Shown here: positions 9,257 to 16,583 of the stretch, piece after piece
How the letters are laid out: each line of letters starts with the position of its first letter
Position numbering within the stretch: the first letter of the stretch is position 1
Source: CAZQSL01 sp964595945
GTDB lineage: Bacteria; UBP15; UBA6099; JAJRTR01
Assembly (NCBI GenBank): GCA_964595945.1
Contig: CAZQSL010000039.1
Location: forward strand, 1-29,176
Direction of reading: 5' to 3'
Length of the DNA: 29,176 nucleotides
Position numbers and translations under genes: made by a program
The notes under the pieces: model-generated
Database searches by the model: none
The model's input: the letters and a program-made list of their open reading frames with translations, nothing else
What the model was told of the DNA's origin: nothing

Positions 9257-9547
9257 ATGCAACTCCACGATTATCTGGAACCAGTTTATGTCATTTCAGT
9301 GGCGGCAGAACTGCTTGACGTCCACCCGCAAACACTCAGAATGTATGAGCGAAAAGGACTCATAAATCCAAAACGCACCGACGCGAGCCAGCGCCTCTAC
9401 TCGCGACAGGACCTCGATGACGTCAAGGAAATCCGCCGCCTCACCCGCGACGAAGGCGTCAATCTCGCCGGCGTGCAGATAATCATCGCCATGCGCCATG
9501 AAATCGAATCCCTCAAGGCAAAAATACGTGAAATCGAACACTCCTGA
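9257..9547 (+). CDS. hspR: HspR-like MerR-family regulator
   Basis: A 96-residue DNA-binding protein. Residues 11-45 form the MerR winged helix-turn-helix (VYVISVAAELLDVHPQTLRMYERKGLINPKR). This is followed by QRLYSRQDLDDVKEI, the second wing region, and EGVNLAGVQIIIAM, the usual continuation in HspR. It ends in a short coiled segment (HEIESLKAKIREIEH). HspR represses dnaK/clpB-type heat-shock genes by binding HAIR elements. Here no chaperone gene is adjacent and I found no complete HAIR inverted repeat in the window. GGAC precedes the ATG at normal spacing. The gene ends overlapping the next one, which places it within an operon rather than as an isolated regulator. Confidence 0.85.
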   Translation: MQLHDYLEPVYVISVAAELLDVHPQTLRMYERKGLINPKRTDASQRLYSRQDLDDVKEIRRLTRDEGVNLAGVQIIIAMRHEIESLKAKIREIEHS

Positions 9548-10469
9548 CAGCCCCCCTCCCCTACCCGCCTCACTCTTGCTCCTGACTATCGCCGCATTCT
9601 TTTTTGTCCCATCTCCAGTACATGCCTGGGACGACACCACCCACCTGAAAATAGCCAGAGCCGCCGCCGCGCGGTTTTCCCGCACTCCATCCGCCATCGT
9701 CAAAAACTCACCAGCATTTTTCGACAGAGGCGTCACCGACGAACCCGAACTTTTCGAAACAGTTTCCGCTTCGAGCCGAAATACCCTCTCCCCGGAAAAA
9801 ATTCGCTCCGCCGGCACTGACCGGTTTTACGCACATTACCGGCGATGCCAGACTCTCATTGCATCGAAATCCCCATCCCGCTCCATCGCTTACGAAATCG
9901 GCCGCCTCTCCCGCTCCGCAGCTGATCTGCTCGAACCACTGCCCCCTTCAAACGATTTCGATGCCATTCAGTTCTCTGCTCTCCGCACTTTTTTCATGCA
10001 GGACTCGCGTCAGTCGGCCATGAAATTCAAAAACTTCTACACTTCATCACCCATCGCCATCTCATCCTATCCCGTACGCCTCGCGCGCGAATTCGAAGCC
10101 TCCGACCGTACGGGCGCCATCATTTACACCGCCTACCATAAGGGCTATGCCTATACAACCGTCGAAGAAGAATCATTCGAAATGATGAACCGCGCAACAA
10201 ATTTCATCGCCGACACCGTCGCGACTCTATACTCGTCTCAGTCACGCTCCGAACGTATTTTCAACCCCCACGACACCATCCCCTTCAAATCGCGCGCCTC
10301 ATCTTCCAAGCCCGGCGTCAAAGCCCCCAACGCTCCAAAACCACCTGCTCCGCCAGACTCAAAATCATCAGAAAAGGAATCTCCCTCAGATGGCAAAAAC
10401 TCAGACAAATCTAACAAAGCCTCAGACAAAAAAAACTCAAAAAACAGCGCGGACAACAAAAAAAAGTGA
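9528..10469 (+). CDS. Exported protein, possibly Zn-dependent phospholipase C/S1-P1-like
   Basis: A 313-residue exported protein if started at the GTG at 9528. That start has AAGG 9 bases upstream and gives a normal signal peptide (LLLLTIAAFFFVPSPVHA, cleaved before Trp34). An ATG at 9498 is also in frame but has no ribosome-binding site. The predicted mature N-terminus begins W-D-D-T-T-H. This recalls the zinc-dependent phospholipase C / S1-P1 nuclease superfamily, where the N-terminal Trp and a nearby His bind zinc. Later FYAHYRRC and TAYHKGYAYT offer further His, but I cannot trace a full set of ligands, so the match is weak. The last 60 residues are a low-complexity Pro/Lys/Ser/Asp tail. 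The gene overlaps hspR by 20 bases and the next gene by 80. Confidence 0.7.
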   Translation: MKSNTPDSPPPLPASLLLLTIAAFFFVPSPVHAWDDTTHLKIARAAAARFSRTPSAIVKNSPAFFDRGVTDEPELFETVSASSRNTLSPEKIRSAGTDRFYAHYRRCQTLIASKSPSRSIAYEIGRLSRSAADLLEPLPPSNDFDAIQFSALRTFFMQDSRQSAMKFKNFYTSSPIAISSYPVRLAREFEASDRTGAIIYTAYHKGYAYTTVEEESFEMMNRATNFIADTVATLYSSQSRSERIFNPHDTIPFKSRASSSKPGVKAPNAPKPPAPPDSKSSEKESPSDGKNSDKSNKASDKKNSKNSADNKKK

Positions 10470-10983
10470 CACTCCGCAACCCCCCAAAATAGCACAAGCC
10501 ACTAAACAGCCGCCAGCTCCCCCAATCAAACCCGTCTTACGCAAAGCCCGGCTCACCGATGCTGACGCCATCAAGTCACTCGTGCTGTTGTACGCAAAAA
10601 AACAGCAGATGCTGCCCCGCTCACTCAACGAAATATATGAAAATATCCGCGACTACTCAGTCATCGAACACAATGGCATAATCATCGCCTGCGGCGGACT
10701 CCACGTCTGCTGGGTCGATCTCGCCGAGATCAAGGCCCTCGCGGTAGCTCCCTCTTACATCGGGATCGGACTCGGCCGCAAAATGGTCGATTTCCTCACG
10801 AAAGAAGCTAAATCTCTCGGCATACCACGTCTTTTCTGCCTCACTTACAAAAAAGATTTTTTCGCGCGTTGCGGATTTTCCGTCGTCGACGTTAATGACC
10901 TGCCGAAAAAAGTCTGGGTCGAATGTGTCCGCTGCATCCATTTCCCCAACTGCAGCGAGATCGCGATGACTAAAGATTTATGA
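10390..10983 (+). CDS. GNAT N-acetyltransferase, ArgA-like
   Basis: The 197-residue product has a basic, Thr/Gln/Lys/Pro-rich leader (1-48) and then a complete GNAT domain. LRKARLTDADAIKSLV opens the fold. IIACGGLHV and LAEIKALAVAPSYIGIGLGRKMV hold the beta-4 strand and the acetyl-CoA pyrophosphate-binding Q/R-x-x-G-x-G/A-like loop. CLTYKKDFFARCGFSVVDVNDLPKKVW closes it. That ending, with a downstream CVRCIHFPNCSEIAM cysteine cluster, is typical of the stand-alone ArgA-type N-acetylglutamate synthases of bacteria that lack the kinase-like domain. The likely reaction is acetylation of glutamate for arginine synthesis, but no arginine genes are adjacent. An AAGGA site precedes the ATG. The first 80 bases overlap the tail of the preceding gene in another frame. 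Confidence 0.82.
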   Translation: MAKTQTNLTKPQTKKTQKTARTTKKSDTPQPPKIAQATKQPPAPPIKPVLRKARLTDADAIKSLVLLYAKKQQMLPRSLNEIYENIRDYSVIEHNGIIIACGGLHVCWVDLAEIKALAVAPSYIGIGLGRKMVDFLTKEAKSLGIPRLFCLTYKKDFFARCGFSVVDVNDLPKKVWVECVRCIHFPNCSEIAMTKDL

Positions 10984-11058
10984 ATCATAGTCGATTATAC
11001 TTAATATGTATCCCTGTCATCTGCTCAACGACAGACTTTTGGTGCGGATCGGTGACAA

Positions 11059-12630
11059 ATGACTAAAAAGACGACTGCAAGTACCCTCAGCGTACTGGAC
11101 ACCGCAGATTTGCGCGGCAAGTTTTCTTCGCTCGAAACCCATCTCAGGTCTGTACAGGAAGAGATCGAAGAACTACAGATACTGACGGCTAAGCTCCTCG
11201 ATGTCGGCGTGGCGATCACCGCTGAAATCGACCTTTACTCACTCCTCACCCGTATTATCGAAGAGGCCAAAGGACTGCTCAAAGCCGAAAAAGGCACGCT
11301 CTATCTCGTCGATCACGAAACAATGGAGCTATACTTTCACGTCACCGACGCCGAGCAACTCAAGGAAATCCGAATACCGGTCAACGAGACAAGCATTTCA
11401 GGATACGTCGCTCTCACGTCTCAACCTCTCAATCTGCCGGATGTCTACCGCATTTCTCCCGACTCACCCTACAAATTCAATAAACGCGTCGACCGCACTA
11501 CCGGTTACCGTACTAAATCAATGCTCACCGTGCCCATGGTCAATCACGAAGGCTATGTCACCGGCTGCGTCCAACTGATCAACCGCACCGTCAACGGACA
11601 CATACTGCCATTCTCCGAACGCGACCAGCGCATACTTTCGTCTCTCGCGTCACAGGCAGCCGTCGCCATCGAAAATGCCCAACTTTACAAGGAAGTTGCC
11701 GACCTCTTCGACGCATTCGTCAAGTTTTCCGCTTCTGCCATTGACGAGCGAGACCCCGCTACAGCCGGCCACTCGCGGCGAGTGGCCCAATATGCCATCG
11801 CCACAGCACGTTCTTTCGGCTGCTTCTCTGAGGAGCAACTCAAGGAACTCGAATACGCTGCATGGCTCCACGACATTGGCAAAATCGGCGTCCGCGAACA
11901 CATCCTCATAAAAAAGAACAAACTCTACCCCGACGAATTTGAAAGTATCCGCGAACGCTTCGAATCGATCCGCCTCTCCGCCGAAAAACACTATTTCATC
12001 TCGCTCCTGAAACTCAACCCAGCCTCGCCCTCATACCAGGCCCGTTCCTCGGCTCTCAAACAAAAACTCGATGATAAACTCTCTCAGATCGACAATGATC
12101 TCCAGTTCATCACCCAGATCGACACCCCAGGCTACATGCCACCGGAAAAGATCGCGGCGATCAAAAAAATCGCGAAAAAGTCATTCGTCACGGCTAACGG
12201 CGAAAAACGCAACTACCTTACGCCCGGCGAACTCGAAAAACTCAGCGTCACACGAGGCAACCTCACTGAATCCGAACGCGAAATCATGAACGCGCACGTT
12301 GTAAGCACTTATAAAATCCTCAGCGCCATCCCGTTCTCAAGACGACTGCGCCTCGTCCCCGCCATCGCGGCGTCACACCACGAACGCATCGACGGCACCG
12401 GCTACCCCAACCGGCTCAGGGAAAGCGACATCACCCTTCAGGGCCGCATACTCGCACTCGTCGATGTTTTCGATGCACTCACGGCGCAGGACCGCCCATA
12501 CAAACCCGCTATCCCCATCGACAAATCTGTCAACATCCTCAGATCGGAAGTCGAAAGCGGAAAACTCGATCCCGATGTATTTCGCATGTTCATCGCAAAC
12601 AACATCTCCGACCTCGCGAAAAACCAGTAA
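11059..12630 (+). CDS. GAF-HD-GYP protein (putative c-di-GMP phosphodiesterase)
   Basis: A 523-residue cytosolic signalling protein. Residues 20-50 form a coiled-coil-like leader. Residues 50-205 form a GAF sensor (EIDLYSLLTRIIEEAKGLL, GTLYLVDHET, SISGYVALTSQPLNLPDVY). Residues 212-520 form an HD-GYP domain with HSRRVAQYA, HDIGKIG (His271-Asp272), HHERIDGTGYP (440-450) and DVFDALTAQDRPYK. All core HD-GYP signatures are present, so hydrolysis of c-di-GMP is expected. About 110 residues are inserted between the HD motif and the next metal-ligand region (NAHVVSTYKIL, His413), where canonical domains have about 30. The start is fixed by an in-frame TGA at 11053-11055. The upstream ribosome-binding site is weak. 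Confidence 0.93.
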   Translation: MTKKTTASTLSVLDTADLRGKFSSLETHLRSVQEEIEELQILTAKLLDVGVAITAEIDLYSLLTRIIEEAKGLLKAEKGTLYLVDHETMELYFHVTDAEQLKEIRIPVNETSISGYVALTSQPLNLPDVYRISPDSPYKFNKRVDRTTGYRTKSMLTVPMVNHEGYVTGCVQLINRTVNGHILPFSERDQRILSSLASQAAVAIENAQLYKEVADLFDAFVKFSASAIDERDPATAGHSRRVAQYAIATARSFGCFSEEQLKELEYAAWLHDIGKIGVREHILIKKNKLYPDEFESIRERFESIRLSAEKHYFISLLKLNPASPSYQARSSALKQKLDDKLSQIDNDLQFITQIDTPGYMPPEKIAAIKKIAKKSFVTANGEKRNYLTPGELEKLSVTRGNLTESEREIMNAHVVSTYKILSAIPFSRRLRLVPAIAASHHERIDGTGYPNRLRESDITLQGRILALVDVFDALTAQDRPYKPAIPIDKSVNILRSEVESGKLDPDVFRMFIANNISDLAKNQ

Positions 12631-13086
12631 TGTCTTGATGAGAACTATTATCACGTGAACGCGCCGGATATTGTCCGTAATCAACCCGAATTCTGTAATA
12701 CCTTCCCTGCTTCCACCAATACTATGTCGCATTCATGTTGATAAATATAAATGGTTCATCCGGTGAATGGCAATGATGATTTCTTAAGCCATCATTCTGG
12801 GATGAGCCCGGAATCTATGAGACATGAAGTCAGGAGGGGATTTCGAATACAGGTGTTTTTTTTCAAGAATACAGCATTGCGGTGAATGGATACTTATGTG
12901 GCTTGTCCTTGATGATAATGTGCTTGACTCAACACTGTCATTGAAAGAACAAGATTCTTCGCTCCGCTCAGAATGACAAGATAGAACTGCAATGACCAAC
13001 CGTCTGTCATTCTAACCACCTGTCTGTCATCCTGAGCGGAGCGAAAAGTCTTGCTCTTATTTTGAATATCTGAGTTTCAGGGGTAA
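12631..13086. other. Gene-free stretch with inverted repeat
   Basis: No convincing coding region was found between the HD-GYP stop and the small membrane ORF. The right half holds the repeat copies described separately; the left half (12631-12900) shows nothing I can name. Confidence 0.6.
12950..13053. repeat. Inverted repeat pair with 46-base spacer
   Basis: The arms at 12950-12978 and 13025-13053 are 29 bases each and are complementary at 26 positions. Both carry the core TTCGCTCCGCTCAG or its complement. The same core recurs at 16011-16041 and 16307-16337. This is a dispersed intergenic repeat, with some resemblance to small non-autonomous elements; no transposase is present. Confidence 0.7.
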
Positions 13087-13092
13087 TCAGGT
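13025..13092 (+). repeat. 68-bp dispersed repeat, copy 1
   Basis: This stretch aligns without gaps to 16307-16374, identical at about 56 of 68 positions by eye. Its last 25 bases (13068-13092) recur as a perfect inverted copy at 15924-15948. Confidence 0.75.
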
Positions 13093-13434
13093 ATTAATTT
13101 GATGTAAAAAACTTATAAAATGCGATATAAAACATAGTATTGCCGTAATAGCAACAATTAAGAGAATTATATAGGCAAAATCCGCCATTCCCGCCCCGCC
13201 AATGATAGCTAATCGTTGATATTCATCAGTACTAACAATCATGTCAATCAAAATATTCTGTAATATTATGCTTACAATTGTAGTAGCAATTGACCCCAAA
13301 AAAGCGATCAAAAACTTCGATAATTTTGAATTTGCTGTCTCATTACGAATTACCCAGAATTTGCCGGCAGACTTACCAATAAACCAGTTGGATGCTATAA
13401 GTACCGGAACACTTAGATATAATGACAGAAACAT
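13087..13434 (-). CDS. Small membrane protein, unknown; C-terminus set by repeat
   Basis: A 115-residue hydrophobic protein with three or four membrane segments (residues about 1-18, 42-64, 79-96 and 97-112) and a short polar loop with SAGKFWVIRNETANSK. No family was recognised. AAGGAAG stands about 9 bases before the ATG, which supports translation. The local sequence is much richer in AT than the neighbouring genes, consistent with acquired DNA. The TGA stop (13087-13089) lies inside the dispersed repeat at 13068-13092, so the original C-terminus may have been lost when the repeat inserted. It lies between intergenic repeats and has no obvious partner. Confidence 0.45.
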   Translation of the reverse strand: MFLSLYLSVPVLIASNWFIGKSAGKFWVIRNETANSKLSKFLIAFLGSIATTIVSIILQNILIDMIVSTDEYQRLAIIGGAGMADFAYIILLIVAITAILCFISHFISFLHQINT

Positions 13435-13587
13435 AACTTTGTCTTCCTTTGAATTTGTTATATTCTCGGGGTATTATAGAACTTTCCAAGAGGTGTGTAC
13501 AAGATTGATATAATAATGTGCGCAAAACCATATTAATAACCCCATCGCAAGCAGCGGGAAATTGAACCCGAAGAGAATGAAATATTG

Positions 13588-13609
13588 GGCGGGGTCTCCG
13601 CACCCCGCC
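13588..13609. repeat. GC-rich palindrome, copy 1
   Basis: A perfect 8-bp stem (GGCGGGGT and ACCCCGCC) around a 6-base loop CTCCGC. A 22-base near-identical copy occurs at 19614-19635. The two are the only strongly GC-rich tracts in otherwise AT-rich spacers, resembling a REP-like palindromic element. Confidence 0.6.
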
Positions 13610-13694
13610 GTGTTATTATGTATGACAGCATATCGCAATGAAACACCCGACAGCCACCTTGCCCACAAAGGGGGCATTCAGTTCGGTTTGCCGG

Positions 13695-15710
13695 TCATTT
13701 CGCTGTCAATACAACTGTCGTCTCACCTTTGGGCTCGACGTCAAATGTGAAATAAACGGTCGTGCTGCCGCCGTTGGGATACCGGCCCGAGATTGTGCAG
13801 ATATTACAGGAATAGTCGGACGCAGCCGGCATGTCGACATGCCACGCGGCCTCTGGAAAACTGCGGATACTGGCATTTTTGACCTTCAGCGTGTACGTGC
13901 GGCCATCGGGTGATATTTCACTTTTTGTTTTCAGCGTGCCAACCGTGAATGCTGAAAAACCGTCTTTTTTTGCATTGATTTCACCAAGCTTGTCGTCGTC
14001 GAGATTGATCACCCGGTAATACCCATCGAATGCCGCTCCTGTCTGCACGTATGTCGTACCGCGCTTTTTGTCAACCTGATTTACATGGACATGCCCATAG
14101 AGAGCCAGTTTGACACCATATTTTTCAGCAAGGTCGATCACTTTGGAAGAAGTGTTATGGAGGGGTACGTGAAACAGGATCACGCGCATTTTCGCATCCT
14201 GTGACTTTGCGAGATCATTTTCGAGCCACGCCAGTTGCTCAGGGTATAGTTCATCGCGAAACGCCGCTTTCTGATTTGTGGATTTCATGATGAAAGCATC
14301 GTCGAATGCCGCAAAGTGGTATGGCCCTGCGTCAAAGCTGAAGTCGACCACATCAAAAAAGCTGAGCCACCGTTCACGATCATCTTCTTTGTATGAGGGG
14401 CTAAGGTCATGATTGCCCGGCAGTATGAAGGTCGGGGCATCGTAGGAATTCCACAAATCGAGCATGGGAATATACTGGTCTGACTCGGGCCATCTTTCGT
14501 CAGTGTAGCCGCTGGCATCCGTAAGGTCGCCGGTGACAACGACAAGATCGGGATTGATGAGGTTGATTTCCGCTGCGAGCAATGGATACTTGTCAAAGAA
14601 AGATTCCGTCTTATAGACATGTACATCGGTAATATGGACGATGCGAAGCGAGTTTTTGAATTCCGGCACGACCTTGACGGCTCTCGGCTGAAAATCGCTG
14701 CCACCGCTGTATTTCATGCGAAGTGTGTAAAGAAAAGGAGTTGTGGCGGCGGGCAGCGAAACGACAAGATTCCATCTGCCTTTGCCAGCATCGAAAGTGG
14801 CGTTTTTCAGATTGAGAGCGATGTTTTCATGTGATGATTCGAGAGCAAGAGACCAACCGGTCGATTGTTCGGGAGCAACGACTTCCACCTGAAAATCGTC
14901 CCCGGGGCGCACGATCACTGGTCGTACGGGAAGAGGATTGCGGATAGCAGTCAGCGGCCTTGCGCCGGGACGTTCCGAAAGATATACCTTTGCCAGATCA
15001 ACGATCTGGCCTGCATCGAGCGCAATATCTTTCATTACAAGCTTCTCATAACCTGTTCGCTCGAACGTCATCGTATATGTGCCTGGAGCAAGCGCGTCAA
15101 ATGAAAACTGTCCTTCCGTACTTGTCACCATATTAACATCGCCAGCGCCATCCGACACGGTAACGATCCCACGCATGACAGGTAACCCGGTAGTATATCT
15201 GCACTCAAGCACACCGGATATTTTCGCGAATGGAAGATTGGCGACATGCAGCCTGTCGATTGCGAGAGTAAATCCGAGGCTTTTGGGATTCTGCGCATCG
15301 GCCATTTCGATCTTCATCCGGTGCTGCCCGGCTGGCAGGTTGTTGGCAAGCGCTATCCGCTCTATGCCAGGCATCATGCGATTGCGATACAGATCAATGG
15401 TCGAAACCTGCTTACCGTCCACAGTCACGGAAAGAGTACCGCCGGTCTTGCCGACAAGAATATCAGCCGCAATCGCAGCGCCGGTGAAAGAATAATCGAA
15501 AGAAGCGCTTGCCGTCGCCGCCGAAAAAGCCGCGTCACCGGACATCCCCTTCATCGGCAGCATCTTCCACTGATCCACAGGCATTGCCATAGCGCCCGCC
15601 AACTCGGCCTCGACCACCGACTCGGCAAACGCCGCTTGCACTCCCATCGGCGACGCAACTACATAAGCCAACAAAAACGCCAAAAAATTAAGTGTGATCC
15701 TTTTCATCAT
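13695..15710 (-). CDS. Exported calcineurin-like metallophosphoesterase, multidomain
   Basis: A 671-residue secreted protein. A signal peptide (residues 1-29, ending QAAFA) is followed by a beta-rich, jelly-roll-like region (about 30-165). Next comes a carboxypeptidase-regulatory-like/CNA-B-type module (about 166-245, with GIVTVSDGAGDV and FDALAPGTYTMTFERTGYE) and a further beta-sandwich (about 265-350). The catalytic domain spans about 355-600 and has all five metallophosphoesterase motifs: DVH (362-364), GDLTD (394-398), GNHD (432-435), H in FHVPLH (about 513-518) and GHVH (539-542). Dinuclear metal hydrolysis of a phosphoester outside the cytoplasm is therefore expected; the substrate is unknown. 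The C-terminus adds a Cys-containing beta-rich stretch (YSCNICTISGRYPNGG). The gene stands alone between repeat-bearing spacers. Confidence 0.9.
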   Translation of the reverse strand: MMKRITLNFLAFLLAYVVASPMGVQAAFAESVVEAELAGAMAMPVDQWKMLPMKGMSGDAAFSAATASASFDYSFTGAAIAADILVGKTGGTLSVTVDGKQVSTIDLYRNRMMPGIERIALANNLPAGQHRMKIEMADAQNPKSLGFTLAIDRLHVANLPFAKISGVLECRYTTGLPVMRGIVTVSDGAGDVNMVTSTEGQFSFDALAPGTYTMTFERTGYEKLVMKDIALDAGQIVDLAKVYLSERPGARPLTAIRNPLPVRPVIVRPGDDFQVEVVAPEQSTGWSLALESSHENIALNLKNATFDAGKGRWNLVVSLPAATTPFLYTLRMKYSGGSDFQPRAVKVVPEFKNSLRIVHITDVHVYKTESFFDKYPLLAAEINLINPDLVVVTGDLTDASGYTDERWPESDQYIPMLDLWNSYDAPTFILPGNHDLSPSYKEDDRERWLSFFDVVDFSFDAGPYHFAAFDDAFIMKSTNQKAAFRDELYPEQLAWLENDLAKSQDAKMRVILFHVPLHNTSSKVIDLAEKYGVKLALYGHVHVNQVDKKRGTTYVQTGAAFDGYYRVINLDDDKLGEINAKKDGFSAFTVGTLKTKSEISPDGRTYTLKVKNASIRSFPEAAWHVDMPAASDYSCNICTISGRYPNGGSTTVYFTFDVEPKGETTVVLTAK

Positions 15711-15756
15711 GTATCATTCTCCCCCAATATATATTCGTTTTTTTGTCCAGTCACTG

Positions 15757-15785
15757 TCAATATCGTTCATATACTATCATGCCAA
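15757..15785 (-). promoter_or_regulatory. Sigma-70-type promoter candidate for metallophosphoesterase
   Basis: On the minus strand TTGGCA (15785-15780) and TATTGA (15762-15757) are 17 bases apart, about 47 bases before the ATG. Each box differs from consensus at one or two positions. Confidence 0.3.
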
Positions 15786-15923
15786 ACGAAGTGAAGCGTC
15801 TTGGAACAGGCAATCAAGCAGAATCCTTCGCTTGCATATAATGACAATCAGAGTATAGCAACCGCTACGACACAACACTGTGAGCAGACATAACTGCCGT
15901 CTATTGATTATAACCAAAAAAAC

Positions 15924-16374
15924 ACCTGATTACCCCTGAAACTCAGATTTAGGGATACAGCATGCGTCTGCTGAAAAACAAAAGCATATCAAGATTAATG
16001 TGAACGTGGCAGCAAGATTCTTCGCTTCGCTCAGCGTGACACCATACACCCGAATTCGTCATTTGAATTCGGGATTGCTGTCGCAGAAGGGATGAAATGC
16101 AAGGCGCAAGGGGCATTTTTGCAGCGAGCACGTCATACGCAAACAAAAATAATGCACCGGCAACACAGCTGTTCGCCCTTATCGCGACTGCCGGATTCGA
16201 CAATAGCGCACTTTCTATTGACGGATCCGGGATAAAAAGCAAGCAAAAAGAATGAATGCAGTCTGACAAAAACCACGCGCAATTTGAACTGATTCACAAA
16301 AATGCCTGTCACGCTGAGCGAAGTAAAGAATCTTGCTCTTATTATGACTATCTGAGTTTCAGGTATATTCAGGT
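15924..16374. repeat. 451-bp unit bounded by nested inverted repeats
   Basis: The outer arms are 15924-15948 and 16350-16374 (related; the left one is a perfect inverted copy of 13068-13092). The inner arms at 16011-16041 and 16307-16337 are complementary at 29 of 31 positions. The inside holds no ORF of note. The layout is like a miniature inverted-repeat element or the remnant of one. Confidence 0.6.
16307..16374 (+). repeat. 68-bp dispersed repeat, copy 2
   Basis: Ungapped match to 13025-13092 at about 82 % identity by eye; the best-conserved parts are TTGCTCTTATT and ATCTGAGTTTCAGG. Confidence 0.75.
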
Positions 16375-16407
16375 AAAATAATCATTAACCGTTCACAGAA
16401 TACTCAC

Positions 16408-16437
16408 GGAGAACCTTTTTTTCAAAAAAGATTCTCC
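16408..16437. repeat. Strong A/T-cored hairpin
   Basis: GGAGAAcCTTTTTT pairs with AAAAAAGaTTCTCC with a single mismatch and almost no loop. It lies about 150 bases beyond the last pilin-family gene on the minus strand and could end transcription in either direction, or be a dispersed palindrome (compare 16513-16542). Confidence 0.5.
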
Positions 16438-16512
16438 ACACCTCTCTAAAAACTCCCTATGTCTGGAGTATTCTCTGGAGTATAGCACATAAAGCTTTTC
16501 GGTAGAGGTTTG

Positions 16513-16542
16513 GAGACCCCATTATTTCAAAAAGGGGGTCTC
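16513..16542. terminator. Hairpin downstream of pilin-family gene
   Basis: GAGACCCC and GGGGTCTC form an 8-bp perfect stem with a 14-base loop, about 40 bases past the stop of the 16584-17063 gene. The T-run is poor, so termination is only possible. Confidence 0.4.
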
Positions 16543-16583
16543 AATGCTCTTGTCATAAAATGTTACAAAGAATCATTTAGGGA

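Larger units (their letters stand above)
15711..16583. other. Gene-free, repeat-rich spacer
   Basis: About 870 bases hold no convincing coding region. They contain an inverted-repeat-bounded unit (15924-16374), a perfect 9-bp inverted repeat around CCCGAATTC (16049-16057 and 16065-16073), and two strong hairpins near the pilin end. Confidence 0.65.

Noticed and set aside
3702..12769. Short similar string ATTCACCGGA near 3704 and its complement near 12758
   Set aside because: About 12 bases only, one copy inside a coding end; likely chance.
13474..13677. Hydrophobic 67-residue minus-strand ORF just upstream of the 13087-13434 ORF
   Set aside because: Its N-terminal half runs through the GC-rich palindrome and no ribosome-binding site is visible; the hydrophobic last 35 residues might be a gene remnant, but support is too thin.
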